Source of the DNA: Thermomucor indicae-seudaticae
Lineage: Eukaryota > Mucoromycota > Mucoromycetes > Mucorales > Lichtheimiaceae
Assembly (NCBI GenBank): GCA_000787465.1
Contig: JSYX01000003.1
Span: 1-64,000, forward strand
Direction of reading: 5' to 3'
Length of the DNA stretch: 64,000 bases
In this document: positions 37,094 to 51,221 of the stretch, in pieces
How positions within the stretch are numbered: position 1 is the stretch's first letter
Layout of the letters: each line of letters starts with the position of its first letter
Position numbers and translations under genes: made by a program
Notes under the pieces: generated by a model
What the model was told of the DNA's origin: nothing
Database searches by the model: none
Seen by the model: the letters and a program-made list of their open reading frames with translations, nothing else

Positions 37094-37976
37094 AATCAGG
37101 CTGAAACATGATATCGATTTGCACTACTAGAATGGGCTCATTTGATGACTGCAGACCTGATAAGCGCTGCTTCGCTCGAAACATGATGAACAGAGAGGGT
37201 GTTTGGCTGCCCACGTTTTTTAAATTTGGGAGTTAGAACTCGTAAGAGCATCCCGATCTTTATCGATCCTTTCTTGGTACTAAGGCTCACAACGGGTAAA
37301 GGCCGTCGGGTCACGGGTAGAAGACGGCCGGTTGAGGTGACGTACCCAGGTACCCGTCGGATAAAGGAAAGCGGTTCCTGGTTTTCAAATTGTCACCTGA
37401 CGGCCGGGTAACCGTTAGTTTAACCTGTGTGCGACTTAACGCCACACTGAAAGCTTCTGAATTCCGTATAGATTCATTTGCGAGGCAATGCAACGACATC
37501 TGTGAGCGGATTTCGATTGCCTTATGTTCAGGGCAATCTTCAGTTATGCACAAAGCGTAAGAATGTTTTCCGATGAACAATAAACCAGATGTCTGCAAGC
37601 AGATGGGGTCCCCCCTTTTGGAGGTGATCTGAGGCATCGCAAAGCGCAGCGTACAGACAATCATTCCAGTAATAGTACTGGGGATTTAAGCCAAGACAAG
37701 GGGATGGGGTTTGCGTGGCACAAGCAAGTTTCTTTCCGACCTTAAAAACAATGAAAGGGGAGTAGCGTCCAGAAAATGCGATCCACGTGAGAGCGAGAGA
37801 GAGCGGCTACTTATACAATTTTAATTAGAGGCGTGGTTCATGCACCACCCCTTTTCTTTTTTTATCCTGCCCCTCTCCCAGGATGCGTTCCCCTTTTCCT
37901 GTTTCTCTCTCTCTCTCACACTTTTTTCCCTTCTTCCTTGCTCTCTTTATGCTTCGCTGGCAGAATCACCACCTTC
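37094..37976. other. Intergenic region with GC-rich inverted segments
   Basis: 883 bases without a supported gene. 37290-37420 is GC-rich and repetitive, with several near copies of ccgtcgg, acccgt and gacggccgg, and looks like a short degraded repeat. The last 140 bases are pyrimidine-rich leader. Confidence 0.45.
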
Positions 37977-40900
37977 ATGTCACAAAGCGTCATTAGCGAT
38001 TCGTTCTCCTCATCCGGGGCCAACGACTCGCTTATTTTCGGCGTTCCTCTAGCGCAGGATCCTTACAATATTATCACCCAAGTCGATAACGACACCGTCT
38101 ATATCAGGCCGCGTATGAACACGACTGGCCTTGTCGAATTAAAGGTTTATAACATAATATGATTCGACTTTCGAGTGAATCTCTCATAGGTTTTATCAGG
38201 TGGGCGTGCTCTTACCATTTAGTCAGACGACTGATAATTTCACTGCCGAGATTGTTTGGGGGTAACAGCAATAAAGCAAGGGGAGAGAGAATTCGGGGAG
38301 ATTAACGACTCTGCAACTGAATTAAAATTAGTGGCTCGTCCGCAATTCGGATGGCTGTGAACGACATTAATGCACGCGGTGTGATACCTGGTGCCTACGT
38401 CAGTTTGATTGAGAAAGACTCGTTTCCGGTGACATCCGTCAACCAGAACGCGGTCACCGATGCGGTCTATGCCTCTGTGACACTATTACAACAAGGTGTC
38501 ATTGGTGTTATCGGCGACGTCTCGAGTTCTTGGACGAGTTTGAGTGCATTAATGACAAGTACGCTGGAGATACCACAGTGCTCATTCACTGCAAGTGCTA
38601 GTAAGCAACAAGCCTTATACTTTAGCCCCAACGAACGAACGAACTGACCGACCGATAACTTTTTTTTCTCTAGTTGCATTTTCTGACAAGACGCAATACA
38701 AGTACTTCTTTCGGACCATCCCCACCCAAGTGATTGTTGCCGATGTCATGTTAGCGTTTGCAGCTCAGGAAGGATGGTCCAAGGTTGGTATCATTTATAC
38801 AGATGATCCTCTTGGTCAGCAATGTGAGTTTTATTGATACGGGGGAAGAAGGTTCTTAAAAAGACACGATAACTGAAAACACAACACAGTCTGTCAACAC
38901 GCAATTATTCAGGCAGGCACCATGAACATGCAAATCCTTCGATACCAGTCGTTTTCGCAGGACAACCCTGATGAAGACATGAATACGTCGATCCATAATG
39001 TCACGTCCGGCGGCGTGCGTATCATACTCGTGGCCGCTACGGGAGATTCGCAGGCATCGCTTATGGTCCGTGCTGCCGAGCTGGGCTACCTGTCGGACGA
39101 ATACGTTTGGCTGTTGAACGGGGATTATACCACCAACTTGATGAATGCAGTGAATCAACACAATGCCGCTGACACGAACAGTACGACGAGGATCGATTTT
39201 AACAGCACGTTTAATGGCTTGTTTATATTCGACAACTGGCTTAATCTCTACGGCTATCCACCATTCGAAGCCTTCTTGGATGCCTGGTCTCAGTTGAATC
39301 CTGCTGCGTAAGCCATTCAATCCACGTTCAGTTAGTCAATGAGAGATCGCTCAGACGTGAAAATGAATGTATATTCAGGTATCCTTATGCTGGTCAACGG
39401 AATATTTCAACCAACGAAGGGTAAAGTACAGTTACGGATCAATAGCCCTTTTCCTTCTATTACTGATACTTTCTCTCTCTCTCGTTCTTATAGGTTGGCT
39501 TATTCATGCATGATGGTTATGGCAGAAGGCTTTAGTAATGCTATTGCCAATATCAGCAATCACACGTACGGTCTCGAACAACTACAATCTGGCGACTTGG
39601 GCCAGTACATGACGCCACCTGCTTTCAATGTCGGCTATGTAGGACCGGAGGGACCCATGATTTTTGACTCGAACGGGGATTTGACGACGTCGTAAGAGCG
39701 CATCAAACAATGTCTTTGCGAAAGAATAATACTCAGTATTCTTTCATAGTAACTATGTTATCTATAATTTGCAAGAGGGCAACCTCGTAACAGTGGGTCA
39801 CAGCATGACGGGCAACATACAGCTATCTGGATCTCTCATGTTTCATGACGGTACCTCCAAGGTGAGTGCATATCTCGATGATGTTGACCGAGTTTTAGTG
39901 ATCATTGTTCTTGTTAGTAGCCTCCATCAGATTCACCACCTAGTATGGCGCTGAACCCCGATTTCTCATCGCTCGTGGCGCATGTCATATTGGTCGTATC
40001 AGCCATCGGTATACTTTTCGCCATAGCTGTCTTTTTCTTGGTAGTGTTCTTTCGGAAGCATGAGATCTTTAAGGCATCCAGGTAAGAGAGGCTGCGAATG
40101 AAAACAGGTTGTTTTCTAAACGCGATGTGTACTCTATAGCCCATTGTTTTGCTGTCTGGAGCTGATCGGTTTCATGCTGACGTACGCCTCGGTGATTACC
40201 ATGATTGATATACCTAGTCCAGCTACCTGTTACATTACACCTTTAATGTTTAATCTTGGCTTTCTTCTCATCCTTGGGTGAGTTGCTGCGCGGTTGGCTG
40301 GATTGTCCGGTGTCGAGTTATGATTAACGTTCTATGATGGATAGCAATATGATTGCCAAAAATTATCGCATTTATCGCATATTCAACAACATCTTCATTA
40401 CACGCACAGTTATTACAGACATGCAACTCGTTAAAACCACTTCAGTTGTGGTTAGCATTGATATGGTAAGTGAGCAAGGACATGTGCGTGCATCTTCACC
40501 CCCGACTAAGAAGGTTTATCTTATTTTAGATTATACTCATCATTGGCTTGATTGTAGCGAAACCTCAGCCAACCAAAGTCGATGTCTCGTTTACGAGCCA
40601 TTACTGGGAATGTCGTTCTGGAAACGATACAGTCCAGATAGTATTCATGGTATTAATGGCCGTGTATGGGGCCGGAATGCTTCTGTTTGCAACCTTTCTC
40701 GCGTACAAGACGCGCGGTGCTGGACGAAAATACAGCCATTACAGTGAAACCAAGCAAATGGGTCTTTCCATCTAGTGAGTGTGAAAGGTTTAAATGAGGC
40801 GGGGCACGTTATCTAAAGAACTCTATTATGATACAGCAACATTCTGTTTGCGGCGCTTGTTGGCTTTGCGGTACTCGTGAACCCAATGGCCGATTTTTAC

Positions 40901-41698
40901 ACAAAGTATTACATTGAAGTGATCACGATTTTATGGGCAACCACGTTTTCGTTGTGTGTCTTGTTCTTGCCGAAAGTGCTTGCATTTTTCCGGGAACGGC
41001 GCAAGGGCAAGAGGAGGGTTCTGACGGCTTTGCGGAAATATGTGCCTGGCTCTTCTGGTGATCCGCAACAGCAGTCTAGCACGTCCATGGGCGAACTGAT
41101 CAGTCTGGATCGTATGTTGTCGGGTGGTTCGATGCATCTTGCGGTTGGTCCACAAAACGCAACTCAAAATTCGTTGATCGAAGTGCATGAGGTAAGTATG
41201 GATCTGTGGGGCGCTTTGAAGAATCGTGTGTCTCTCTCTTATGAAGGGCTTCTTTTTTACTTTTAGGGAGAAATGCCAGTGCGTCGTGTGTTTCGGTACT
41301 TTCCGTTTCTCGCACAATGGGAAATGCGGCATATCATGGTGTTTCCCTGGCTTGGTTACTTTTCATATTACTCGGCAAGTAGTAGAATGTTTGAGTGTTG
41401 GGGGGGGACCCTCTGCCTAACTGACCCAGGCTATATATATATATATATATAGGAACGTACCAAGGAAGGCGCGGTCATGTCCTACGTGGATGCCGTGGTC
41501 TACGCGGCCGAACTAGAAAACTACGTCTTGAAAATCCGTGGACAAGGATTATGTGACATGTACATTCAGCTACCCGATCTTAATGCGCTCAAGACTTGGG
41601 AGCAGTCTTTCAATCAAAAGACACAAGGAGAAGGAGGAGGAGAACAGTCGTGGCGTCGACCTAGCGATTCTACTGTCGCTGTCAACCAGTTCCATTGA
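37977..41698 (+). CDS. Class C (GABA-B-like) G-protein-coupled receptor
   Basis: 930 aa from 15 exons: 37977-38144, 38200-38261, 38332-38600, 38674-38823, 38890-39307, 39379-39420, 39494-39691, 39750-39861, 39921-40081, 40140-40277, 40345-40465, 40530-40774, 40837-41191, 41267-41374, 41453-41698. The extracellular part (about 60-455) is a Venus-flytrap ligand-binding domain: VGVLLPFSQ, AIRMAVNDINARG, GVIGVIGDVSSSW, FRTIPTQVIVADVM, GWSKVGIIYTDDPLGQ. Seven TM helices follow (about 475-740) without a cysteine-rich linker, as in GABA-B receptors; NYRIYRIFNN and the FLPKVLAFFRERR end of TM7 fit. The cytosolic tail (about 795-930) forms a further strand-rich, possibly PH-like domain ending in a helix with TWEQSF. 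Intron 14 is GC-AG (TCG|gcaagt, 41375). Ligand unknown; amino acids are a guess from the family. A cleavable signal peptide is missing from this start. Confidence 0.9.
41432..41451. repeat. TA microsatellite abutting a 3' splice site
   Basis: A (TA)n run of about ten units ends directly in the AG acceptor of the receptor's last intron, replacing the usual pyrimidine tract. Length change here would move or strain the splice site. Confidence 0.85.
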
Positions 41699-42147
41699 TT
41701 TGGTCTGTAGCATTAGATACCCCCATTTTTGCTTTTTCTCACTGTTTTGTAAATGTATTATTCGTTTGTTCTGTACTTAATCAATTATCATCATCGTTAA
41801 AAAGCAGAAAAAAAAGAATAGCCTCCGTATCCTCTGGACACGACGCCAGGACACTTCGCAATGGATGATGACGTATTCGCAAAGTAACAGTGAAGGATGG
41901 CCGTAAAAGTCGTATGCCACTCATGGATGGTGACCCAGAGCATCTTATGATTTGGAGAGCTGCTTTATAGATATAAAGTGCGTAAGGAAAAATGCTTACG
42001 GACGAAGCCGGGGATGGCGGTGTCGTAATATACATACACCAGTTCGCATCAAAAGAAGAGGTAGCCATAGCCAAGACAGGAAAAAAAAACGAGAGAGTGC
42101 TTCATGGATTAAATATACAATAAAGGGCGAGACAGAGTCATCTCAAA
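41699..42147. other. Convergent intergenic region
   Basis: 449 bases between two convergent stops, AT-rich, with no supported gene. Confidence 0.5.
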
Positions 42148-43938
<1,791 letters not shown>

Positions 43939-44075
43939 TATTTAAAAGTTAGGTACGGTAGAAACGGGGAAAAGTAGTGGCTTTGTTCAATCATGCGGGA
44001 AAAATACAGCATCAAATTTCAGATGACTGCAATTTATGTACAAGAGATTATGGGAGAAATGAAAGCAGACACTAG

Positions 44076-45375
44076 TTATTGACGGGAAGCAGCAAGCTTC
44101 TCCTGGAACAGTTTTTCAGCATCTTGCCAGACACGGGATTGCGACCGGTTCGCGAGTTCGCGCATGGTTGGCAGCAGATCGTGAGAAAACATGTCTGAGC
44201 TTTCGCGTGGCAAGAGGGTCGGCAAGTGATCAATGGAGATGACATCCAGCGGCAAGGGATTCGTGGTTTCCACAGGCACGGTAGGCTTGTCAAAGGTGGT
44301 ATTAATCGAGTACACGGGCAATGGGTTGTTGGGGTTGGTCGTGTCACAAGAGACGTCGCAAATGACGGTCAGCTTGCGCTCGCCGTTCACCATCTCGCGC
44401 GTGATGAAGGGAGGAATCTTGCTGGTGAGATAGATGCAGTTCACAAAGATATCGGCTTCAAGGATCTCCGGGAACGGACCACCGCCCTTGGTTTCGTTAA
44501 TGTCCCATTTGATAATGTTCTCTTCCGGAATACCGGCCTTGCGAGCAAAGTCGCACGCGCCACGGCCACACCGACCCAAAGCACCCATCACCATCACCTT
44601 GGGATACTGACCACCGTTCTTGGCCACTGAAAAAAAAGGACGTCAATCCCCATAGAAAGCGAAAGATGCCCCCACCTTATACTTACCCGCTTCGGTCAAT
44701 CGGTTCTTGGTGTATTCGATCAACGCTTCTTCATTTGGATAAGGCTTCAAGGCGCCATACGTCTCCGATGCACCCTTGGTCTTTTGATGGCACCATACAT
44801 CAATACCGACAGCAGCGCCCGCAAAACCAGCCATGTAACCGAACGCAGCAACACGACGACCTGAACTCTCACACCCGCATTGGTCATTCATTGCAGTTTC
44901 CCTCCTCTTTCTCAAAGGCAACTCACCATTTTCATCGTTCAAAAACTCTAAATCAAGAATCGTTCCCTTGCCCACATCGAATCGGTGCAGTAATTCCTTC
45001 CAGCCAGCTTGGTTCTTGAAGCAATGCGCAAAGAAGATATGAGTGTGATGGAGCGGTGAGTCATCGTTCTCCGGGAGCTCTTTGAGTCCGACAATGTACG
45101 CATCCGCAGGTGCATCGGTCTTCCAGCTCAATGTATCTACCAAAGTACAGCCAACCCTGAAACAACCAAACGTAAGCACATCCATCCTGACCGCCGAACT
45201 CTGTCCATGCCCCTTACTTTGCGTATTCCTCGTCGTCGAAAATACGTTGACTAGAGCGTTCCACGGTAATCTTGAAACCAGCGTCTAAAAGCTCTTTGGC
45301 CGTCGACGGCGTCAGAGCAGCACGGTGCTCCATAGGCTTGGTCTCTGCACGAAGCCAAAGATGCGGTCCAGACAT
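44076..45375 (-). CDS. LYS1: Saccharopine dehydrogenase (NAD+, L-lysine-forming), Lys1
   Basis: 370 aa from exons 45375-45218, 45156-44927, 44860-44687 and 44626-44076 (yeast Lys1 is 373). The N-terminus [20 protein letters not shown] holds the conserved RxETKPxExRxALTP block; it continues with [65 protein letters not shown] and TTFDKPT. The enzyme makes lysine from saccharopine, the last step of the fungal alpha-aminoadipate pathway, a strong fungal marker. No peroxisomal SKL tail is present; the end is AASRQ. A TATA-like sequence lies 60-70 bases upstream of the ATG. The gene lies 137 bp past the RBBP4-like start, same strand. Confidence 0.97.
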
Positions 45376-45435
45376 ACTTGCGAACGTTAAGCGAAAAAAA
45401 TTATTTGACAAAAGCGAAAAAGATTGGATCCCCCC

Positions 45436-45445
45436 TTTATATATA
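45436..45445 (-). promoter_or_regulatory. TATA-like element of LYS1
   Basis: On the minus strand this reads TATATATAAA, about 60 bases before the LYS1 ATG at 45375. Distance and sequence fit a core promoter; activity is inferred. Confidence 0.5.
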
Positions 45446-45804
45446 TCCGCCCAAATTCAGAGTTGCTCGATAAGATGTGACCACGGTTACCGGAATCTCC
45501 GACTGTTTTTCCCTTTTTGTTTCTGTTCAAATCGCGCAAAAAAAAGATTATCGCGCGGTATATGGCAAGTGTTTATTATAATCATCACCCATCCAAATAA
45601 TCGGGACGATGTTGAATCGTATATACAGTATAACAAGCAAGATATCTAACATGAAACGGAGAGAGAAATAAAGGAAAAATCATGATGAATTAGCGGGAGA
45701 AGAAAAAAAACTTTTACATGCGTATAGCGTCTAGTTTGTTGAAAACGTTTGGTACGTAAAGGATAACGAGACGAAGGGGGGCAACAAAAAGAACGTCCAC
45801 CTTT
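45446..45804. other. Intergenic region between SAM synthetase and LYS1
   Basis: About 360 bases of AT-rich sequence with A-runs. No gene is seen. Confidence 0.45.
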
Positions 45805-47081
45805 TTAGAACTTGAGGGTCTTGGGCTGTTCCCAGGTGAATTCGTCACGGCCAAAGTGACCATAAGCAGCCGTCTTTTGGTAGATGGGCTTGAAGAGATC
45901 CAGCTCCTTGACGATCACACCAGGACGAAGGTCAAAGTTGTCGCGAATGATCTTGACCAGTTCAGCGTCAGACTTGGCACCCGTGCCATACGTGTCAACA
46001 AAGATCGACAGAGGTTCAGCAACACCAATGGCATAAGACAGCTGGACAAGAACACGGCGGCACAGCTTGGCAGCAACCAAGGACTTGGCGATCCATCGAG
46101 CAGTGTAGGCTGCAGAACGGTCGACCTTGGACCAGTCCTTACCACTGAAGGCTGTACCCCTTTTTTTTCAGTACCATCGATCGCACTCCTTATTCTCTGA
46201 TATACAACTTACCACCACCACCGTGGGCACCCCAACCACCGTAGGTGTCGACAATGATCTTTCGGCCGGTCAGACCCGCATCACCCTGGGGGCCACCAAT
46301 GATGAATTTGCCCGAGGGCTGCAGATGGTAGATGGTATCCTTGAGCAAGTGTTCAGGCACCACAGGCTTGATCACATGTTCCATCAGGGCCTTGCGCAAG
46401 TCCTCGGTCTCGATCGACTCGGCGTGCTGGACAGAGATGACGATGGTATCGACGCGGAGGGGCGTCAGCGCGCCGTTCTCCTCCTTTCTGTACTCGATCG
46501 TGACCTGGGTCTTGGAGTCAGGACGAAGCCATGGCAGGGTACCGTCGCGGCGAAGATCAGCCATGCGGCGGTTGAGCTTGTGGGCCAGGACCACAGTCAT
46601 GGGCATCATCTCCGGAGTTTCATCCGTGGCGTAACCAAACATGATACCCTGATCACCGGCACCAATGTCTTCAATGTTGAACGACTTCTGAACCAGACCC
46701 TGAGCAATATCGGGCGACTGCTGCTCGATCGCGACCAGGACGTTGCACGTCTTGTAGTCGAAGCCCTTGTCCGACGAGTCGTAGCCAATCTGCTTGATGG
46801 TGTTGCGGATGATCTTTTGGTAGTCCAGGTTGGCCTTGGTCGTGATTTCACCGAAAACCATGATCATGCCAGTCTTGGTAGCCGTCTCACAGGCGACCTT
46901 GGACAGAGGGTCTTGCTCCAAGCAGGCGTCCAGGATAGCGTCCGATACTTGGTCGCAAATCTTGTCTATCAAAACCCCAGATATCAGTTAAGCGACGAAC
47001 CAGACCGTGTACAGACAATTCAAACGTACCAGGGTGACCTTCGCCGACGGATTCGGAGGTGAACAGGAAAGTTTCGGCCAT
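45805..47081 (-). CDS. S-adenosylmethionine synthetase
   Basis: 383 aa from exons 47081-47030, 46965-46213 and 46151-45805. Landmarks: [56 protein letters not shown], the phosphate-binding GGAFSGKD loop (joined across intron 2), [20 protein letters not shown] and [11 protein letters not shown]. It forms AdoMet from methionine and ATP in the cytosol and supplies methyl groups for all methylation. The second intron separates the glycines of GAHGGG from AFSGKD. All active-site motifs are intact. Confidence 0.98.
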
Positions 47082-49181
47082 GGCAGATGAAGAGTGTGTC
47101 GAGATGGAGTCAACGAGAGAGAGAAAAAAACACAATGTGCACGAACCCCCCCAATTAATAGCCGAAGCGAAACAAATTTTTACAACCCGCAGCGTCAAAA
47201 TTTTTCTTGTTCAGCCAATCATCAACAGCGAGAGGGGCAATTGCGCGATGGCCAGGATTTGAAACTTTATTGGACAACTTTGCTCAGGCAGAACCACACG
47301 TTTTGTCCGTCATTCTCATCCATTGGTTGATTGTTGCCGGTTTGGATCAGACTGATCCAAACTCTCCTACTTGTCTTGTCTACAATACCTCTCGTTCAAG
47401 CATGCGCCGCTGCACTTGGATAACCTCCTCCACTTGCGTTTTGATTTCCACAGAGGATCTCCAACTTTTTCATAATGGTCTAAATGAAAACGAATTCACC
47501 AAAGTTGCCTTGCTTTCAAGATCATATTTCGGAGAGTTTCGTTTGTATCCATCAAAATAACGCGACCGAGTATTGACTGATTCCCGGGGGATAACTGATC
47601 AAAGAGTTCGGATTTGCCACTCGATGCCACGTTATCAGATTAAGCAACGCGATCCAGTTTGTTGCGGTTTATGTAAGCCTTATTATCGTAATCCATTCCA
47701 TTCGAGTCGAGTCGAGTCAAGTGGTGAACCCTACTCGTCATTCCGTAGGATATGGATAACGGTGTACCGTCCCCGTTTCTCTTGAACTGGAGCATATTAA
47801 ATCGAGCTCTGCAATGCTGAAAAGCTAATAACTTACCTCGGGTTAGCGGATTAACCGTCTGTGCCGTCTACAAGCCATAGTATAGATTCGTCAGTCACCC
47901 TATTCCAGGCGATACTGTTTGTAACTACCGCTGCCCTGCCAAACGGATGCAAAGCAACGAGATACCATATCCAGACGCTATTATGTTTTGCAACAGCTAA
48001 TAAGTAGTGTTAATTTGTGTCTGAGGTCGCATTTGGATCAGCATCCTACCGACGGTCCAAATGCTACGACGGTCAAGGGCTGATTGCAGTTGACAGATTG
48101 GGTCACGGAGCGTACGATGCGGCTTCGTCGCCGACGATGGATATCTTTCCATTCAGGTGATTGCCGGCATACTTCCCATGTCCCAACCCTTTGTGCCCGC
48201 GATCACAATGTCTTGAGCAGCAGCGAAGCAAGTCCTTATTGTCCGCTTCCAATAATTTCAACACATTGAACATAAACGCAAAGTATGCCTCTGGGTGTGC
48301 ACTTCTATCTTGCATCGTTGGAGGGTTTCCGGTTGGTTGGTTGGGTCTTCAGAGATTCTGTGAGTTGGTCTGTTCTTTGGATTGACCCGGGCCACTTTCC
48401 ATCGACACCGGCGCTCACGTCGTAGATGTACGGTACCGCGCGATATATATCGATATTTGATAAATCGATATACCGATCGACCTCTGGAATCACGTATTTC
48501 TTTTTTCCAGGCGTATGATATAACGATCGCATTTTCTTATCACAGACCCTATCGATATACCATATAGTTATTGACGGCAAAACAAAGCAAGAAAGGCATG
48601 CTCGGATGGTCCAAACATTGGATAGGCTTTCGTTGCCACATGTATCGCTTTTGAGAGTTTATCAACTCGGATGTTTCTGAGGGAGCTACTGATTTACAAG
48701 AGCTTCGTTTTATCAGGAGTCGCGATTGAAAGAAATAAACAGAATGCATAACGTCGTTCCTTTCTCTGAACCATGGCGTTTACCATTGCTTCACCGAGTG
48801 GGAAGTTCAAGCTATTGCAAAAAGCCCTACGAAACGTAATGTAGCGGAAAGCGCCCTCTATGTCTTGCTACGATGAAATAGATAAACGCTATTTTATCCT
48901 ATGCAGTAGCGAAAAGTTCATTTCAAGAGTGCAAACTCGACTTACGCATTTCAAACGCTAGGTCTACGCAATGTGTCGTAAAGGGAAGCATAAACCATTC
49001 CTGCCATGAGCGCCATTCACACACGCCAAACTTTTCATTTTCAAGACGCAAAGTCAACCTGGACCCGACGCGAAGACTTCTCCGCCTGTAAAACGCCAGT
49101 TTTTACTGCTTAGAACTGGCGTATATCCAGTAGTTATTGCCAACATTCCTGTGCCCGAGCTGATTTTACGCATTTCCAGCG
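47082..49181. other. Gene-poor island, part 1
   Basis: 2.1 kb without a supported gene. 48440-48560 holds at least three ATCGAT-containing palindromic stretches (gatatatatcgatattt, gataaatcgatatacc, cctatcgatatacc). 49093-49122 is a 9-bp inverted repeat (acgccagtt/aactggcgt) with a 12-nt loop. Open frames are short and motif-free. Confidence 0.45.
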
Positions 49182-50111
49182 ATGATGAATTCGACAACCA
49201 CACTTTACCAAACCTGTGAAGATAGCCAGCAACGTACTGCTGAGCTGCAATCGATTGTCGATACCTACTCGCCAGTGCCTTTGGACAATATCAAGCTGCT
49301 TGTAACAAAGACGCGTCCGAAAGGTTCTTGTCTGCTGTCAGCGTTTGAAAAAAAAAAAGAGCAGAAGCGACGAAAATGGAACCAAAACAGCAAGCTACAG
49401 GTGACGAGCGAAAACCTAAATGGGAGAGACGATCCGCTTTTTTGCTTCGTCAAGCCCCAAATAAGCGACGTACACGATTCCACGGGGCCTTGAGATGAAG
49501 ACGATCAGGACCCTGAAAGAGGACCTCTACGGTGAAACAAGAGAAGCAGGAGAAGCGCAAATACGAACAGCATTGTGTCTGACTGAATGGACGAGGAGAC
49601 CCCATGTATACGTGGGATTCTTTATAAAGCCTTGAAGTAACATTGAGGGATCCAGAAACGTGACGATTTCAGAAGAAGTTGCAACCAGTCTTGGGCACGC
49701 AAACAAAGATTACCGAAAGGATAGCATTAAGACGGTCCCGAGGTAATGTGTACACCGACACTCTTTGGACATTTTCAACTGATATACGCGGCTGAAATGT
49801 CTTTAGTTGGGGTTCATGAAGTCATTCCTCGCCATATCATCTCGGGTAGCTGTTTCAGTGCTCCCGACGGCTACCGCATGATGTACGAAAGGCCTGGTGC
49901 TCAGCCAGAGGTTTATGCCGTCTGCCATCACTCAAGAGAGGAGCTGGACAGGTTGATGAGATCACTTTCTTTCGGCGTTGCTCCCGATACCCTGTCCGTC
50001 CGACCACGGGTTCGATGCGTCGGTATGCGCGCAAATAGCAGCAGACGCTTTGAACAGGTCAATCGCTTTCTTCGCGACAGGCTGTACAATCGCTCATCCT
50101 TCGCTCCTTGA
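49182..50111 (+). pseudogene. Degenerate coding-like segment, unidentified
   Basis: Two open frames: 49182-49493 (LQSIVDTYSPVPLDNIKLLV...) and 49746-50111 (VIPRHIISGSCFSAPDGYRM, PEVYAVCHHSREELDRLMRS). Composition is protein-like. Between them another frame reads TISEEVATSLGHANKDYRK and is broken by stops. No intron set joins them. Either a decayed gene or several chance frames; the family is unknown to me. Confidence 0.3.
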
Positions 50112-50363
50112 ACTACCCTTGAGCAGCCCAGTGGCCGGTAGAACCCATCATCCTCCACCTTGTCGGCAGCCACTTTTATTCAGTGAACATCAGACCGAGC
50201 ATAACTATGGAATGGCCAAAAGTACCGTTCTACCACAAGCATGCATGGGACGACCTCAAGATACCAGGTCATTATAAGACCGTCTGGAGATATCTCCATA
50301 TCAGAAAGATTAGAATCGCTGCTGATTACTATCCCGATGTCTTGTAGAAAAGTAATAATTTGC

Positions 50364-50404
<41 letters not shown>

Positions 50405-51221
50405 TAGATAGATCACTAAATATATCAAACATTCTGTATCATCGTTTCTATTACGAGAATGCAAATAGCATTTCAATGCATAGCGGCAGGCGGCTTTCTC
50501 GGTCGCAGAATAGCATCAATGGGTGAGTTAGAGAGTGCGGTGAAAACATGATGCGCATCCCGCACTTGAGAAACCAAAAAAGCGATCGAAATATCACCGA
50601 GCAAAATGCAAGAACCTTATGTCATCGCTATGAAAAGTTCACGACTTCAACCACTTACTTTAGTTCATACGCTTCGCAGCAAGAAAAAGAAGGTACACAG
50701 ACGTCTTTATGCTGGTTTTTTCCCCTTAACAAGTGCGTTTGCTTAAAACCGTTTCTCCGCCGAGCATAAGCGTCCTTCGACAAGTCAATCCGCGTGATTC
50801 ATTTGCGTCGCGTTTAGGCTAATTGATACCTAGGTTTGCGCTCATGATATGTTTTCTATAGCAACACATAAAGAAGCCGAGCAACAAATGCAATCGGTGC
50901 CATTAACAATATATTGCTATTTTAAATCTCGATCCATGGATACGACACATGGAAAGGCAAATCTTGGTATCAATTGGTGTAAACGCGACGCAAATGAATC
51001 ACGTGGATTGACTTGCCGAAGGACGCAAAGCCATCTCGCCAGGACAGTAAAGGTGGGGAATGAGGTGGGCCATTCTGGAAGAAAAAGATATAGGCTGCGG
51101 GATGTGTAGGGAACTAAAGCAGTGTACATACTGTATATCCCGAGGAGTGGCGGAGAAACCGCGAAAGGAAAAAGAAAAAAATTTCCTGCGACTTGTCCTG
51201 ATCTCTTTGATTAACAGGGTC
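50112..51221. other. Gene-poor island, part 2, with TA repeat
   Basis: 1.1 kb before NOB1. A (TA)n microsatellite of about 17 units lies at 50366-50401. No supported gene. Confidence 0.5.
50366..50401. repeat. TA microsatellite
   Basis: About 17 uninterrupted TA units, the longest simple repeat in the window; intergenic. Confidence 0.9.

Noticed and set aside
46127..47062. Long + strand open frame (311 codons) antisense to SAM synthetase
   Set aside because: It is the complement of a well-conserved coding exon and has no domain motifs; codon bias of the sense gene explains it.
48103..48580. Overlapping short frames in the gene-poor island
   Set aside because: No motifs or codon structure; they overlap AT-rich palindromes.
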